Origin: Proteles cristata cristata
Taxonomy: Eukaryota > Chordata > Mammalia > Carnivora > Hyaenidae
Assembly (NCBI GenBank): GCA_017311185.1
Contig: JAESUZ010003105.1
Coordinates: 558,001 to 622,000, forward strand
Length of the DNA: 64,000 nt
Direction of reading: 5' to 3'
Position numbers and translations under genes: made by a program. The notes beneath the pieces were generated by a model that searched no databases, was not told the DNA's origin, and was given only the letters and a program-made list of their open reading frames with translations. Shown here piece by piece: positions 35,777-47,209 of this stretch. Position 1 is the first letter of the stretch, and every line of letters begins with the position of its first letter.

Positions 35777-35849
35777 CTAAAGAGAAAAATCAGTTATCAA
35801 ACTCTTGATATTAGATGAACAAAAATTCATAAAAGTTTAGATTGGTTAC

Positions 35850-35923
35850 CTGAAGGTGCCTGAACAATTACACTCATTCTCCTACGATCTGAATCAAATT
35901 CGAGAATATGAAGCAGTTTGTAC
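35850..35923 (-). CDS. ATP11B: ATP11B exon W8: N domain, FDSDRRR
   Basis: This 74-nt exon completes Arg and encodes YKLLHILEFDSDRRRMSVIV then QAPS and the first base of Gly. LEF-S-x-RRRMSV is the conserved nucleotide-binding-domain strand whose Phe stacks on the adenine ring in related P-type pumps. It is separated from W9 by an intron of only 73 bp. Donor GTAACC and acceptor TTAG are canonical. Confidence 0.97.
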
Positions 35924-36099
35924 CTAAGGAAAAAAAATAAGATTAAAAAGTCTACTTTTTTTGAATAATATTAAGTGAATCTTTGAAAAGAACCCCTATA
36001 AAAGGTAAAATGTTTGATTTAGAACAAAAAATTAATCTCAAGTACATTTTCAACATATGGGTTAGAAATCACTAATAATAACACAAGATAGAAATACAA

Positions 36100-36320
36100 G
36101 TAACTGACATTTATTGAGTACTTACCAAATGCCATGTATTTTACCTACCTTATGTTATTTAATACCCATGAGAACCAAAGAAGATAGGTCTTATCTCATT
36201 TTACGGATGAGGACTATTAAACTCAGAAAGATTAAGTAATTTTCCTAAAGTCAAATAAGTTTGTGAGTGGCACAGCAAGGATTGGAATCCAGATCTGCCC
36301 AGCTCCACGTTTTTCTAAAA
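36100..36320 (+). repeat. MIR element
   Basis: Clear match: TGACATTTATTGAGTACTTACC, CATTTTACGGATGAGGAC and GGATTGGAATCCAGATCTGCC. Confidence 0.8.
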
Positions 36321-36960
36321 AAGGTAATTGATTCTTAACCCTTTTCTCTGCCCAAACACACCTGAGAAATATAACACACTCACATTAGTAACAGAGGATC
36401 ATTATAACAGTGATTCTGAACCAGGGGCAGTGTAGATGTGTATAGGTAGGGGAACAAATGTCTTTACAGGGTGCTTAAGTAAAATAATTTGTATGAACGG
36501 GTCAGGTGTGGCTTGAAGTTTTCTGGATGGATTTATATAACGATGTTCATATGAAATGTTTTGTACATCTCAAAGAAAAACACTGAGTGGGATGGGATGA
36601 TGGTTCATAAGTTGATGAAATGAGCTAGACAGGCTTCTGCATGAAAATAGCCAAAGAATGAGTCTATTTTAGTTTGGAGAAGCACAGTTTGGCAAGGGAC
36701 AGCTTGAGTTGAGATATAACTGGAGTTACTAAAACAATGAAAGGTATGAATAGAACAAGAATGGATTAATTTATCAAGCAGTGTAAATATAAGGAAGTTT
36801 TTCTTTATTTAGTGAGAACTTAATGGAACTTATTACCCCAGGAGTATATAAAAATAAACATATGCATAAATTCAAGAACCATTAAGCTAAAATACAAATG
36901 AAAGATTCACAGAATATTATTATTACTATAAAAAAGTACAATGTAGTATTAACATCATTC
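36321..36960. other. Intron W7-W8, nothing recognised
   Basis: No element assigned. Confidence 0.45.
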
Positions 36961-36962
36961 TA

Positions 36963-37152
36963 GAGCAGGGGTCAGTAAACTTTTTTGGTAAAGGTCCAGA
37001 CAGTAAATATTTTACACTTTGCAGGCCATATATGGTCTCTGTTGCATTTTTTAAAAACAATCCCCCTTTAAAAATGTAATGTAGTTTGCAGGCTGTATAA
37101 ACCAGTCCATAGACCAGATATGGCCTGTGGGCCATAGTTTATAGATTCCTGT
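36963..37152 (+). mobile_element. hAT-Charlie-type MITE
   Basis: Starts AGCAGGGGTCAGTAAACTTT and ends GGGCCATAGTTTATAGATTCCTG; terminal inverted repeats are recognisable. Family name not assigned. Confidence 0.75.
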
Positions 37153-37196
37153 TCTATATTAAACACACAGAGAATTACAATATAGAAAAATATTAC

Positions 37197-37265
37197 CGTT
37201 CCAGTTTTCCAAGTGTTTTAACTTCCATAGTTTCATCAGAATTGCCAATAAATACAATGCCAATT
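37197..37265 (-). CDS. ATP11B: ATP11B exon W7: N domain
   Basis: This 69-nt exon completes the Arg codon and encodes IGIVFIGNSDETMEVKTLGK followed by LE and CG of the next Arg codon. It is a beta-strand-rich segment of the nucleotide-binding domain. The acceptor CCATAG is unusual in context: a CAN-SINE in gene orientation ends about 30 nt upstream of it, so the branch-point region lies partly in SINE-derived or duplicated sequence. The donor is GTAATA. Confidence 0.96.
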
Positions 37266-37296
37266 CTATGGATTAAAAGAGAAGAAATCTAAGATT

Positions 37297-37503
37297 AAAA
37301 AAAATTTTTTTAATGTTTGTTTATTTTTGAGAGAAGAGGCACACGAGAGCAGGGTGGGGGCAGAGAGAGGGCGACAGATGATCTGAGGTAGGCTCTGTGC
37401 TGAGAGCAGAGAGCCTGATGTGGGACTTGAACTCATGAAGCATTAGATCATGACCTGAGCCCAAGTCAGATGCTTAACTGACTGAGCCACCCAGGCACCC
37501 CAG
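37297..37503 (-). repeat. CAN-SINE at the W7 acceptor
   Basis: Reverse copy, thus same orientation as the gene, with a near-perfect 13-bp duplication (GAAATCTAAGATT at 37284-37296, one mismatch at 37504-37516). Its tail ends about 30 nt upstream of exon W7. Confidence 0.9.
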
Positions 37504-37603
37504 GAAATTTAAGATTTAAACATGTTTCATGTCATTATAACTTAGCTTGAATAAAAACATTTAAAATATACACTTAAGATGCATTTAAAAATATTTCTTT
37601 GAG

Positions 37604-37807
37604 GGGTGCCTGGGTGGCTCAGTCAGTTAAGTGTCTAACTCTTGATTTTGGCTCAGATCATGATCTCATGGTTCTTTCTGAGATGGAGCCCAAGCTGGCC
37701 TCTGCACTGACAGCATGGAACCTGCTTGGGGTTCTCTCTCCCCCTCTCTATCTGCCCCTCCCCTGCTTGCAAGTGTTCTCTTTCTCTCTGAAAAATAAAT
37801 TTAAAAA
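37604..37807 (+). repeat. CAN-SINE
   Basis: Diverged copy, inverted to the one about 100 bp away; flanks share ATTTCTTTGA. Confidence 0.88.
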
Positions 37808-38089
37808 AAATTTCTTTGAATACAGCATTATTAAGAACTTCAAGGATCAGAAGTATTTCTCACAAATTACATTAATATTTCATGGTAACCGGATTTTTAA
37901 AAATCTCTTCAAAATATTCAATGCAAGCTTGACAACAAATGACACATATAAAATTCTCCTTATGTGTTTATGAATTCTACCTTTATGTGTTTATGAATTT
38001 TGTCTAACAATTTAAAGTAATTTTCTACTATTTGTAGTTGTTTATTTAAAAGATGTTTTTCTGAAGATTTGAAAATTAGACTAAACTAC

Positions 38090-38265
38090 CTTGCAGCAGC
38101 TTCCACTAAAGCTTTTTCATCCGGTGAAGATGCATAGTACTCCAACTGGGAAGGTGCAAGATTGGATTGCCAGGGACCATCACCAATGCCATCAGTCTGA
38201 ACGTTGCTAATCTGTACAGTGTGACAGAGACTGACTGCTTTAAAGAAGAGATCATGTTCTTTAAT
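38090..38265 (-). CDS. ATP11B: ATP11B exon W6: N domain with SPDE motif
   Basis: This 176-nt exon starts IKEHDLFFKAVSLCHTVQIS and ends YYASSPDEKALVEAAA plus AG of an Arg codon. S-P-D-E-x-A-L-V is a conserved P4-ATPase nucleotide-binding-domain motif, and LCHTV is typical of the same domain. The acceptor follows a pyrimidine-rich tract ending TACAG. The donor is GTAGTT. The 607-bp intron before it has no recognisable repeat. Confidence 0.97.
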
Positions 38266-38872
38266 CTGTAGAAAAATAATTAATATTCACAATAAAATAC
38301 CATTCCCAAACAACATTTAGAAAACTGTAAGCAGAATTCTAAAAAATGTCAAAAAATACAATTAATAATTGGTTATCTTAGATTTACAATAAGAGTGCTA
38401 TAATCTTGAATTGCCTGAATACTAGCTGGTTGCTTCTGACTCCAAAAAGTAAAATGTGACATCTGCTTATGACCTTTCAACATATGAATATCTTCTAGGA
38501 GGCACAGCCAAATTGTAAGTAAATATGAAAACTCTAAAAAGTGAGGTCTCAAAAAATATTAAATGAATGTAAGCTCTATTTCTTAGCAATGTCTTCATTG
38601 CTTCAATGTCTTAGTTCTTTACTTCAAGGCATAAGGGTTCTTCTTAACTTAGTCCCATTTACCTAGAGAACCAAAGCAGACACATAGCAATTGACAAGTT
38701 AAACTGGGTTATCACTACAAATTCTCAGTGTTAAATCAAAGGATATACATTTCAAATATATATTCTTTGTCCCACTAACACTTAAACTTTTTCTCCTACA
38801 ATCAAATCCAGCAACTACCAAAGAGAATTATTTCAAATGAAATTTCAAGTAATTAATTTAAAAGTTGCTTAC
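38266..38872. other. Intron W5-W6, nothing recognised
   Basis: AT-rich, no element assigned. Confidence 0.5.
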
Positions 38873-39112
38873 TAGTTCAGTTTCATTTTCAGGACTGGTT
38901 CTAAAAGAACTGGTTGTAAGATGGGATAAGTTGTTAAGATGGGATAAACTATTAACATAAGATAAGTTTCCATCTGAAGAGTCTGGTGTTGGTCCTTCAG
39001 AGACAAGTCTACCATTGATTTCTTGGTATTTAATGCCATTAATTGAACATTCCCGAAACTGCATCTCATTTTCTGTCAATGTACCAGTTTTATCTGTAAA
39101 TACATACTCCAC
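38873..39112 (-). CDS. ATP11B: ATP11B exon W5: catalytic DKTGT and start of N domain
   Basis: This 240-nt, 80-codon exon begins [19 protein letters not shown]. The Asp of DKTGT (codon at 39092-39094) is the residue phosphorylated by ATP in all P-type ATPases. The exon then enters the nucleotide-binding domain, with [18 protein letters not shown], followed by a Ser/Asn-rich loop holding two copies of LSHL. It ends at PENETEL before donor GTAAGC. Any open frame extending past 38873 is intronic. Confidence 0.98.
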
Positions 39113-39423
39113 CTAGAGATAGAAGATAAAAGAAAAAAAAAACTTTTGTGTTTATGGTATGTTAAACAAAAAAACCTTGTCGTCCTTCAAGCTTACCTAT
39201 TAACCCTGATATACTGATGCTGAGATTCCTTTAATCCAAACACATTAATTAAAGATGCCCAGAAATAAAACAGCAAAACATAAAATAATTTCAATCAATA
39301 TACTCTTAGAAGTTTGTGATATTTTTAGGTGCATGTTCATCTGTAGAGCTGACTGATAATGTGCTATTGATAGTTCTTTTCCATTTCCTGGATAAGGTAT
39401 TTTAATTAAGAATGATCTGTGAG

Positions 39424-39645
39424 GGGTGCCTGGGTGGCTCAGTCAGTTAAGCATCCAACTTCAGCTCAAGTCTCGCTCTCACCGTTTGTGGGTTCAAGCC
39501 CCGCGTCAGGCTCTGTACTGACAGCTCAAAGCATGGAGGCTGCTTTAGGTTCTGTGTGTGTCTCTTTCTCTGCCCCTTCCCAACTCGTGCTCTGTCTCTG
39601 TCTCTCAAAGATAAATAAATGTTAAAAAACATTTTTTTCTAAAAA
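39424..39645 (+). repeat. CAN-SINE
   Basis: Copy with perfect 16-bp duplication AAGAATGATCTGTGAG at 39408-39423 and 39646-39661. Confidence 0.93.
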
Positions 39646-40034
39646 AAGAATGATCTGTGAGCAAAGGTGGAAGGGATGTTTAATAACCTAGAATGTGAAG
39701 GGCTTTGTGGTCCAGAAGAAATGGGATGAGGAACACAAAGTCATAGCAACAGAAGAAGTCAGAGATAGAAAAGTTATCTAAAAATAGAGGAAATTGAAAC
39801 CAAGGGTAGGAGACAAATTCAGGAAAAAGAAAAATGACTGAATGAAAATATTTTAGAAAGTAGATAAGACAAATAATTTTATTACTCCTGGAGACAAATT
39901 TTGGAAAATTAACCCTAAAAGAAGGTAAGTGCAAAAAAAGAAGACTGAAATAGTTAAGACTGGATACAACTAGGATTATGGTGAGGATTTCATTAATGCA
40001 ATGATTTGAGAAAGTCATCATTTAAAAAGGGAGG

Positions 40035-40306
40035 TAGAAGGCAGAGAAGGACAAATATCATATGTGTGCACGTATAGGAGGATTAGGAGGAACTTAACAG
40101 AGGACCAAGGGGGAGAAGAAGGGCTGAAATGGTGGGGGAAAGGGAGAGAGGCAAACCATGAGAGACTCTTGAATGCTGACAAAAACTGAGGACTGGTGGA
40201 TGTGGGGGGAGGAGGGGTGGGCATGGAGGAGGACACTTGTGGGGATGAGCACTGGGTGTTATGTGGAAACTAATTTGACAATAAACTATTTGTAAAAAAA
40301 AAAAAA
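40035..40306 (+). mobile_element. L1 3'UTR with A-tail
   Basis: Closely matches the 3'UTR of the 14.1-14.9 kb L1 (GGATTAGGAGGAACTTAACA, CCATGAGAGACTCTTGAATG, GACAATAAACTATTTG). Truncated to about 270 bp. Confidence 0.88.
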
Positions 40307-40375
40307 AGCTACACCAAGTTTAACCTCCAAAAAAAAAAAAAAAAATTTATATAAAGTCAACAAGTTTTAACTTTT

Positions 40376-40603
40376 TTTTTAAATTTTTTTTTTAATGTTT
40401 TTATTTATTTCTAGGAGAGAGGGAGAGAGACAGCGGGAGCAGGGGAGGGTCAGAGAGAGAGGGAGTCACAGACTGAAACAGGCTCCAGGCTCTGAGCTGG
40501 CAGTCAGCACAGAGCCCGACGCTGGGCTCGAACCCACAAACCGCGAGATCATGACCTAAGCGAAAGTCGGACGCTTAACCGACTAAGCCACCCAGGCGCC
40601 CCT
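40376..40603 (-). repeat. CAN-SINE, young type
   Basis: Full-length reverse copy with 16-bp perfect duplication ACAAGTTTTAACTTTT at 40360-40375 and 40604-40619. Confidence 0.94.
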
Positions 40604-42492
40604 ACAAGTTTTAACTTTTAACTTTAGTGATAAACAGGGCACTGTACACCATCCTAAGAGTAGTTTCTTTGACAGTATGGAAATGAAAGGACATAGGAGA
40701 GTGTGAAATAAAGTAGATTTCACTGGTATAAAAATAGATAAAGGAATATAAGCAATAAACATATTATGAAATACTTGCAGGCTTAAAAGTAAAAAGAAAG
40801 GCTGAGATGAATTAAAAATTTTAAAAAGTTATCACTCAAAGTTTATTAAAAAGAAAGCAGATATGGGCAGAAACAGTGTGAAGTTTCAGAAAAACAATAT
40901 CCTAACATGAAGGAAAGAGAAAGAGAGGAGAAAATTGGAATTGAAAAGGTCAAAGGAAAGAAAAAATGGGGGGAAAATGTGTTTAGAGAAGTAAAAAGCA
41001 GGCTCTGTTTTTACGTCCTGAATATGTGGTGCATAATTAAAGAAACGTGACATGAATTAATACTTAGAGTGAGTTACTAAAGCCGCCTAAATGTTAAAAA
41101 TAAATGGATCAACTTCTGGTTAAAAATGGCAGGCTGAGCAAATAAAATTGTCTCTGTTCCTCTTGAAACTTTACCGAAGTAAGATTAAAGGAATAAAAAA
41201 AGGACAAAACTAATGGTAGATGAGACAGCATGAGAAGGAAGATAAGACAAGTTTGGAAGATGGAAAGGAGCTGAATGAGTGGCAAACGACTTAACAGGAC
41301 ACAGAATATGAAACCTAAGCAATGGGGGAAATTCTTTCCCAGAAACTCCCAGGAAGTAGATATACCACAACCACTGAATGTGGTTTCGCTGAATGTGAAA
41401 GCATAGGATGAGGCTGAAAATGGAGGTATAAGGAACAGTTTGAAACCTGAAATCACCTCATTAATTTGCAAACCCGAGATTGCCTTTCATCTATCCAAGC
41501 AACAGTTGTAAGGTTTATTCTCTGAGGAGGAGGTTGAACCGGAGAGAATCGGTACCCTGTGGAAAGCTGAAACCAGGTGTGAGGCAGCTGGAAACAGGAG
41601 TGTGGCCGTACAATAAAAACAGGGAGACTTCTACTGGATGGCCTTAACAATCATAAGCAGCAGAAACACTAACTGTAGTAATTCTCTCGGGGAAACTAAG
41701 AAAAGACCAACACTGATGCACCAAAAAACAGCTCGGCTGCTAGGCTTTTCTACAGAAACCTTTTAAGCTTGTAAAGAAAACCACAGATTAGTGTTCATTT
41801 GAGGATCACTCCTTAAAAGAAAGGTAGAATCTAAAACAAATTAGACAGTTTGCTATACCAAGGTCATGGAAACCTGAACTTATCACAATGTGGCTGATAT
41901 ATAAGGGAACAATTTGACCATAATGTCCACTTTGCATGTGGTTATGCACAATTTCCTTTGTGAGAAACACCAGCAAACTGCACCCAAGCCCAGAAGGAAC
42001 ATATGAAATGTACAAGCCTCAAACAGGTACCAGTTACCTCAGGTCACCATGGGTGTCATAAGCCACACCCATCCACTTCTGTTTTCAGATAACTTTCCTT
42101 TCCATACTTTACAATGACACACAGGTAGGAACACTTCTGTGATGGTCACTTCTACAAGTAACCTTCTGGTCTATTTCAAGATAAAATGCCACATATCTTA
42201 CAGTTACTTATGTATGTCTTAACAATCTATTTTAAATGTGTTATGGACAAAGTTTTTGTCCTACTCCTAATCCCATTAGCCTGTGGTTTTTACTAAGTAA
42301 TTTTAAGTAGCACAATAATTTTTAAGAATGCATATGCCACATTGTAGCAGAAGAGACTACTGAAAAAGGAACTAGGAGTAAAGGGAAAATGCAGGGAGCA
42401 CAGGACTAACCATCATTTATATCCTCAGAGAGCTAAAAGAAGAGATTATATTCAAGAAAAGGAGTAAGATGCACTTAGAAAAGATTATTCAA

Positions 42493-42696
42493 GGGGCGCC
42501 TGGGTGGCTCAGTCAGTTAAGTGTCCGACTTTGGCTCAGGTCATGATCTCACAGTTCATGGGTTTGAGCCCTGCTTCTGGCTCTGTGCTGACAGCTAGCT
42601 CAGAGCCTAGAGCCTGCTTCAGATTCTATAACTCCCTCTCTCTCTGACCCTCCCCTGCTCATGCTGTCTCTCTCTCTCTCTCTGTCTCCGAAAAAA
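42493..42696 (+). repeat. CAN-SINE
   Basis: Full-length copy with 14-bp perfect duplication AAAAGATTATTCAA at 42479-42492 and 42697-42710. Confidence 0.93.
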
Positions 42697-42865
42697 AAAA
42701 GATTATTCAAATATAGTAGAATATTAGAAATTATAAATATTGTAACAGAAATAAAAGAAATCAAAAGATAGGTGGAAAGATAAAGCTGACAAATTCTCCC
42801 AGAATAATAAAAACAAACAAGTAAAGGAAAACTGAAAGCCAAAGAAAGTGAATTAAAAAATCAAG

Positions 42866-43088
42866 GGGCGCCTGGATGGCTTAGTCGGTTAAGCGTCCGA
42901 CTTTCGCTTGGGTCATGATCTCGCGGTTCGTGGGTTCGAGCCCCGCGTCGGCTCTGTGCTGACTGCCAGCTCAGAGCCTGGAGCCTGTTTCAGTCTGTGA
43001 CTCCCTCTCTCTCTGATCCTCCCTTGCTCACGCTGTCTCTCTCTCTCTCTCCTAGAAATAAATAAAACATTAAAAAAAAAATTAAAAA
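42866..43088 (+). repeat. CAN-SINE, young type, first of tandem pair
   Basis: Full-length copy starting directly after AAAAAATCAAG (42855-42865), which recurs at 43089 between the two SINEs. Confidence 0.93.
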
Positions 43089-43102
43089 AAAAAATCAAGA
43101 TA

Positions 43103-43316
43103 GGGGCACCTGGCTGGTTTAGTCGGTTAAGCGTCCGACTTTCGCTTAGGTCATGATCTCACGGTTCGTGGGTTCGAGCCCCGAGTCAGGCTCTGTGCTG
43201 ACTGCCAGCTCAGAACCTGGAGCCTGTTTCAGTCTGTGACTCCCTCTCTCTCTAACCCTCCCCTGCTCACGCTGTCTCTCTCTCTCTCTCCTAGAAATAA
43301 ATAAAACATTTAAAGA
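43103..43316 (+). repeat. CAN-SINE, young type, second of tandem pair
   Basis: Full-length copy flanked by 14-bp duplication AAAAAATCAAGATA at 43089-43102 and 43317-43330. Confidence 0.93.
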
Positions 43317-44603
43317 AAAAAATCAAGATAAATGGACTGATATCCAAATACTGAATTAAAAAAGACATGTTATCAAAGAAATAATGTAAGAAAAATTCCT
43401 AGGATTGAAGTACATGTATTTCCAGACTGAAAGGGCTCACAGAGCTCATTGTCCAATGAACGCAAAAAAAAGAAAAGACACCAAGGTACATCATCATGAA
43501 ATTTCAGAATTATCACATAAAGAGAAGATCCTAAAGACCTCCAGAGATAAATTAACAGATCACTCATAAATACCGGGTATCAGAATGGCACTGTATTTCT
43601 CAACGGCAACATTGGAAGCAGAAAAATAAAATGGAGAAATGCTTTTAAAATTTGGAAGAATGATTACTTCCAACCTGGGATACATTACACAACTAAATTA
43701 TTAATCAAGTGTAAAAAAGGAATAAAGATATTTTAACACATCCAAAGTCTCCAAATATTTTCCTCTCATGCATCCTATTACAGTAAGTTATTAAAAGATG
43801 TGTTCCACCAAAATGAGAGAAAAAGCCACATGTGGGGTGACACGGGATCCAAGAGGCAGGAGATCCAAAATAGGAGAGAGGCAAAGGAATTTCTAGAGTA
43901 ATGGTAAAGAGAAGTCCTAGGTGACAGCTGAGAAGCAGGCCCAGAAATAAGTCCAAATTGAAGCAGAAAGACAAAAAGCTCCAAAAAAGCTGCTACCATA
44001 AGAAGAAAGAGAAAGAGGAAGGAAATCCTAGATTACTTGATATGTTTGAGTATGTAGAGAGATATTCCAAATATTCATCAGAGACTTATTTGTGGCATAC
44101 AGAAATTAAGCAAATAAAAAAAAACAGAGCAATTAACTCTAGGGAAAATAATACATCAAAAAGAAAATGTAATTATAGTATTATAGGGCACACATAAAGA
44201 ACTAGGAATTGGTGAGCAATACTAACAGTGAAAATAATGTCAATAATATTTACTGAATCCCTAATTGTGACATAACAATATAAGGGGCTATAGGGAAGCA
44301 AACAGTATGTATCTGAGTATGTGTGTATAAACAGCAGCGTAAGAATATATCTTTATATTCCATGGTAAATGATGTCTAAAATTCAAAAATCAATAAAGAA
44401 TATTACATACAGTAGTGCTAAATAATGGGAAAAATGACTTCAGATTTAAAAATGGGAACAAGAGTTAGGAGTGGAGCAAAGTAGGGTTATTTTTTGGTAT
44501 AAGCCTCACAGTATTTTTCTTTGTATAGATCATTAGTCTTTATATATGTATTATTTTGATAAAAACAACAAATTAACAAAACAAAATAAAATGATCTTTT
44601 TAC

Positions 44604-44801
44604 CTGTCCAAGCTCTTCATTCAGATCAGAAGTATTGACTTGAGCTTTCTGATCTGATTCTTCATGATAGAGATCAAGATCCCAGCCAATAAAAAATGAC
44701 CCAAGAAATTTTTGCATTTCGACTGTCACATATAATGAAATTGGAATGATGAAATTGTAGAGTACCAAAAAGGCAAGGAAGTCTGAAATGAATTTCAGAA
44801 T
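44604..44801 (-). CDS. ATP11B: ATP11B exon W4: M4 with PISL motif
   Basis: This 198-nt, 66-codon exon has phase 0 at both ends. It encodes M4 with [19 protein letters not shown] replaces the PEGL motif of cation pumps and is the signature of lipid flippases, lying on the transport path. After M4 comes the cytosolic stalk with [20 protein letters not shown] and the lead-in NEELGQ to the phosphorylation site. Acceptor CCTAG and donor GTAAAA bound it. The next exon begins [11 protein letters not shown], so the join is seamless. Confidence 0.98.
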
Positions 44802-45914
44802 CTAGGCAAAAAAAATGATTGATAAGAGAATACATATGAGAATTTCCTCAGTATGACTGGAGAAAATTACCAGAAAGTTTCATGTCTAAACAGACCATCA
44901 ACTATATTCTGAAGCAAAAGTCTCATGAATTGAGATTCATTTGTTGAATCATTTTTTTAACATATATTTCTTTTGGTTGTTTTATTGCTCATTAGAATCT
45001 TGAACAAAATGAAAAAAGAAAAGGTTAAATTCAAACTACTTGTTACTTTTTAGAAGCTACCAAAAGGCCTGGTGTGACTCAAACAACCTTTAGCAAAATA
45101 TTTAATTAATAATCTCTGAAGTATACTGATCATTCTACTCCTACCCTTCAAAATCAAAGAGAATTAAAAAGACTATAATGTAAAAATTATTTAAAAACTG
45201 GTAGGCTAGAACTGCTGTAAACTGGAACTTTTACTTACAGATCATATAGTAATAGCCTACTTCAATGGCATAACAGTATCACATTTTAACATGCATTCTG
45301 TGAAAGGTGAAATACTAATTATGAATGATATGGAAAATATGTTCCTGTGAGCTGCTTTGTGGTTTCTTGAGATACACATCTATCTTGCAATAGTTGCATT
45401 TTAATCTAATGTGAAATCTGGAGACCAATTTACCAAAATTGCAGATTAAACTGTCTTGGTAGTCCATATTTATTCAGTTTAAAACATTGTATGATAAATT
45501 TTGTTATTCCTTCATCCCATCAATTGACTGACAGTAAGTCTCCTTGAATTATTCTGACAGAATTGAAAACAAATCAACTTACTCTTTAATTCACTTATAA
45601 CATACAGTAAATAAAAAACAAATTTGTAGCAGTGAAGGGGAATGCCAACACAGATGATTTAAATTTTTGTGATCTCTTCTGACTATTCAAATCATGTCAT
45701 AGGGAATACAACTGCTTATGCCTTAAAATGGAAAAAGCATACCAGTATAAACATAATGGCCACTCTTCACTTGCCGTGTCTTTTTGTCACCCTTCCATAG
45801 TAATGATTTTAGAAGATCACAATGGTCACTCCTATCAGAAGTCACTACCAAATCATTAGCTGTGCCCAAGAATAAAGTTTCCTTTACAGCAGAGTGAAGA
45901 ACACCATAAAATAC
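44802..45914. other. Intron W3-W4, nothing recognised
   Basis: AT-rich, no element assigned. Confidence 0.5.
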
Positions 45915-46065
45915 CTTACTACTATTTCTTTGATGTTCTGTTTTTTGGTTATACCAAGGTTCATCCCATTTTTCTTCAGCTTGCCATGTATATTTCAAGA
46001 TTGTACTGATGATGGCTTCAGAAATAAGGATTATTAGATAAATTATCAAAAATGTATTCATTGAC
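45915..46065 (-). CDS. ATP11B: ATP11B exon W3: M3 and luminal loop
   Basis: This 151-nt exon completes the Lys codon and encodes 50 residues. The first half, from SMNTFLIIYLIILISEAIIS, is the hydrophobic membrane segment M3. The second half, with WQAEEKWDEPWYNQK and NSSK, is the luminal M3-M4 loop; NSS is a possible N-glycosylation sequon. The exon ends in phase 0 at AGTAAG followed by donor GTATTT. The open frame runs on into the intron but has no coding support beyond the donor. Confidence 0.96.
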
Positions 46066-46724
46066 CTGGAATGAGGGAAAAAAAAGCATATGAGGCTTAT
46101 CAATTCTGTGTTACTATATTCATATGCCTAAAAATTTTATGCTGGTATTAAATAAAATTGTATAAGATATCATGGTAACTATGTAAAGGAAACAATCTTC
46201 ATATTTTAAGAAATGACCATTCAGTAAAATCTGTTTACCAGTGATAAAACAGCTAACACATAAGATTATAAGCCTATTTGCATTGGTTACATTACTGCTC
46301 AAAATGCTTACATTAAATGAGTTTTGGCCACTTACTCTCACCATAAGTAGCTATTCTAAGATTTTTAAAATTTTCAGGATCTATCCAAATTTAAGTATAA
46401 ATATAACTAAACATTTGTATAGCATTAAAAGTTTTATAAAACTTCGTCACATCCAATAACTTGTCAGATCTTTGTAACACTTCTGGGAAGAGATCACATG
46501 CTTTTTAAGGATTAAGACCCAAGTCTAAAAATCTTTCTGTAAATTTACCAAAATCACAAAAGTCAGGAATTAACTTTAGAATCCTTGTTCTTTTCTCCAG
46601 GCAAGCCTGACATTACAATATTTCACTAAGCAAGCTTAACATTACATCTTCGTTTCTTTAATCGGCATTAATTTCAGTTTCTGTCACTGGTGTTTCTTTA
46701 CTAATGTTAAGTATTTAGTGCTGT
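46066..46724. other. Intron W2-W3 end, nothing recognised
   Basis: AT-rich, no element assigned. Confidence 0.45.
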
Positions 46725-47140
46725 GGTGGTTAATCTAAACTTGGCCAGGCTAAGAGATGGCAGCTTGTAAAACATTATTTTGGGGTGTGTCTGTGAGGGT
46801 GTTTCTGGAAGAGATTAGTATTTGATAAAATGGACTCATTAGAGAAATCCGCCCTTACCAATGTAGGTGGTGATAACAGAGGGCCCAAATGAAATAAAAA
46901 AAGGCAAAAGATGAATTTTTTCTTACACTGGAACGTCAGAGCTCCAGGTTCATATCAGGGGCTAGCCCCTGATTCTCAGGCCTTTGGATACTGACTGCAT
47001 TATGCCATCGGCTTTCCTGGTTCTCCGGCTTGCAGACGGCAGAATGTGGGATTTTGTGGCCTTTAAAACCACATGAACCAACTTCTATAATAAATCTCTT
47101 ACAAATATCTACATATATTCCTACTGGTTCTGTTTCTAAT
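46725..47140 (+). repeat. Ancient interspersed repeat, family not assigned
   Basis: Familiar mammalian-repeat phrases: GTTTCTGGAAGAGATTAGTATT, TGCATTATGCCATCGGCTTTCC, CTTCTATAATAAATCTCTTAC. The open frame at 46936-47298 on the minus strand is a by-product. Confidence 0.5.
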
Positions 47141-47209
47141 ACAAATGCTATATATATCCTTCTCACCACTGCTTTAGCTTCATCCTTCAAAATTTGATAC
47201 ACTGCATTT

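Larger units (their letters stand above)
41100..44480 (+). mobile_element. Ancient L1/HAL1-like fragments with inserted SINEs
   Basis: 41110-41300 and 43330-44000 contain phrases of old L1-lineage elements (ACTTCTGGTTAAAAATGGCA, GAAGATCCTAAAGACCTCCAG, GGCACTGTATTTCTCAACGG, CTCTCATGCATCCTATTACAG). No frame survives. Exact family and continuity across 41.5-43.3 kb are not certain; three younger SINEs interrupt it. Confidence 0.5.

Noticed and set aside
39680..41650. A cluster of minus-strand frames rich in Phe, Ser and Leu (for example 39680-40021 and 41109-41471)
   Set aside because: They are antisense to A/G-rich intron and old L1 sequence; no domain, no splice context and no resemblance to any family.
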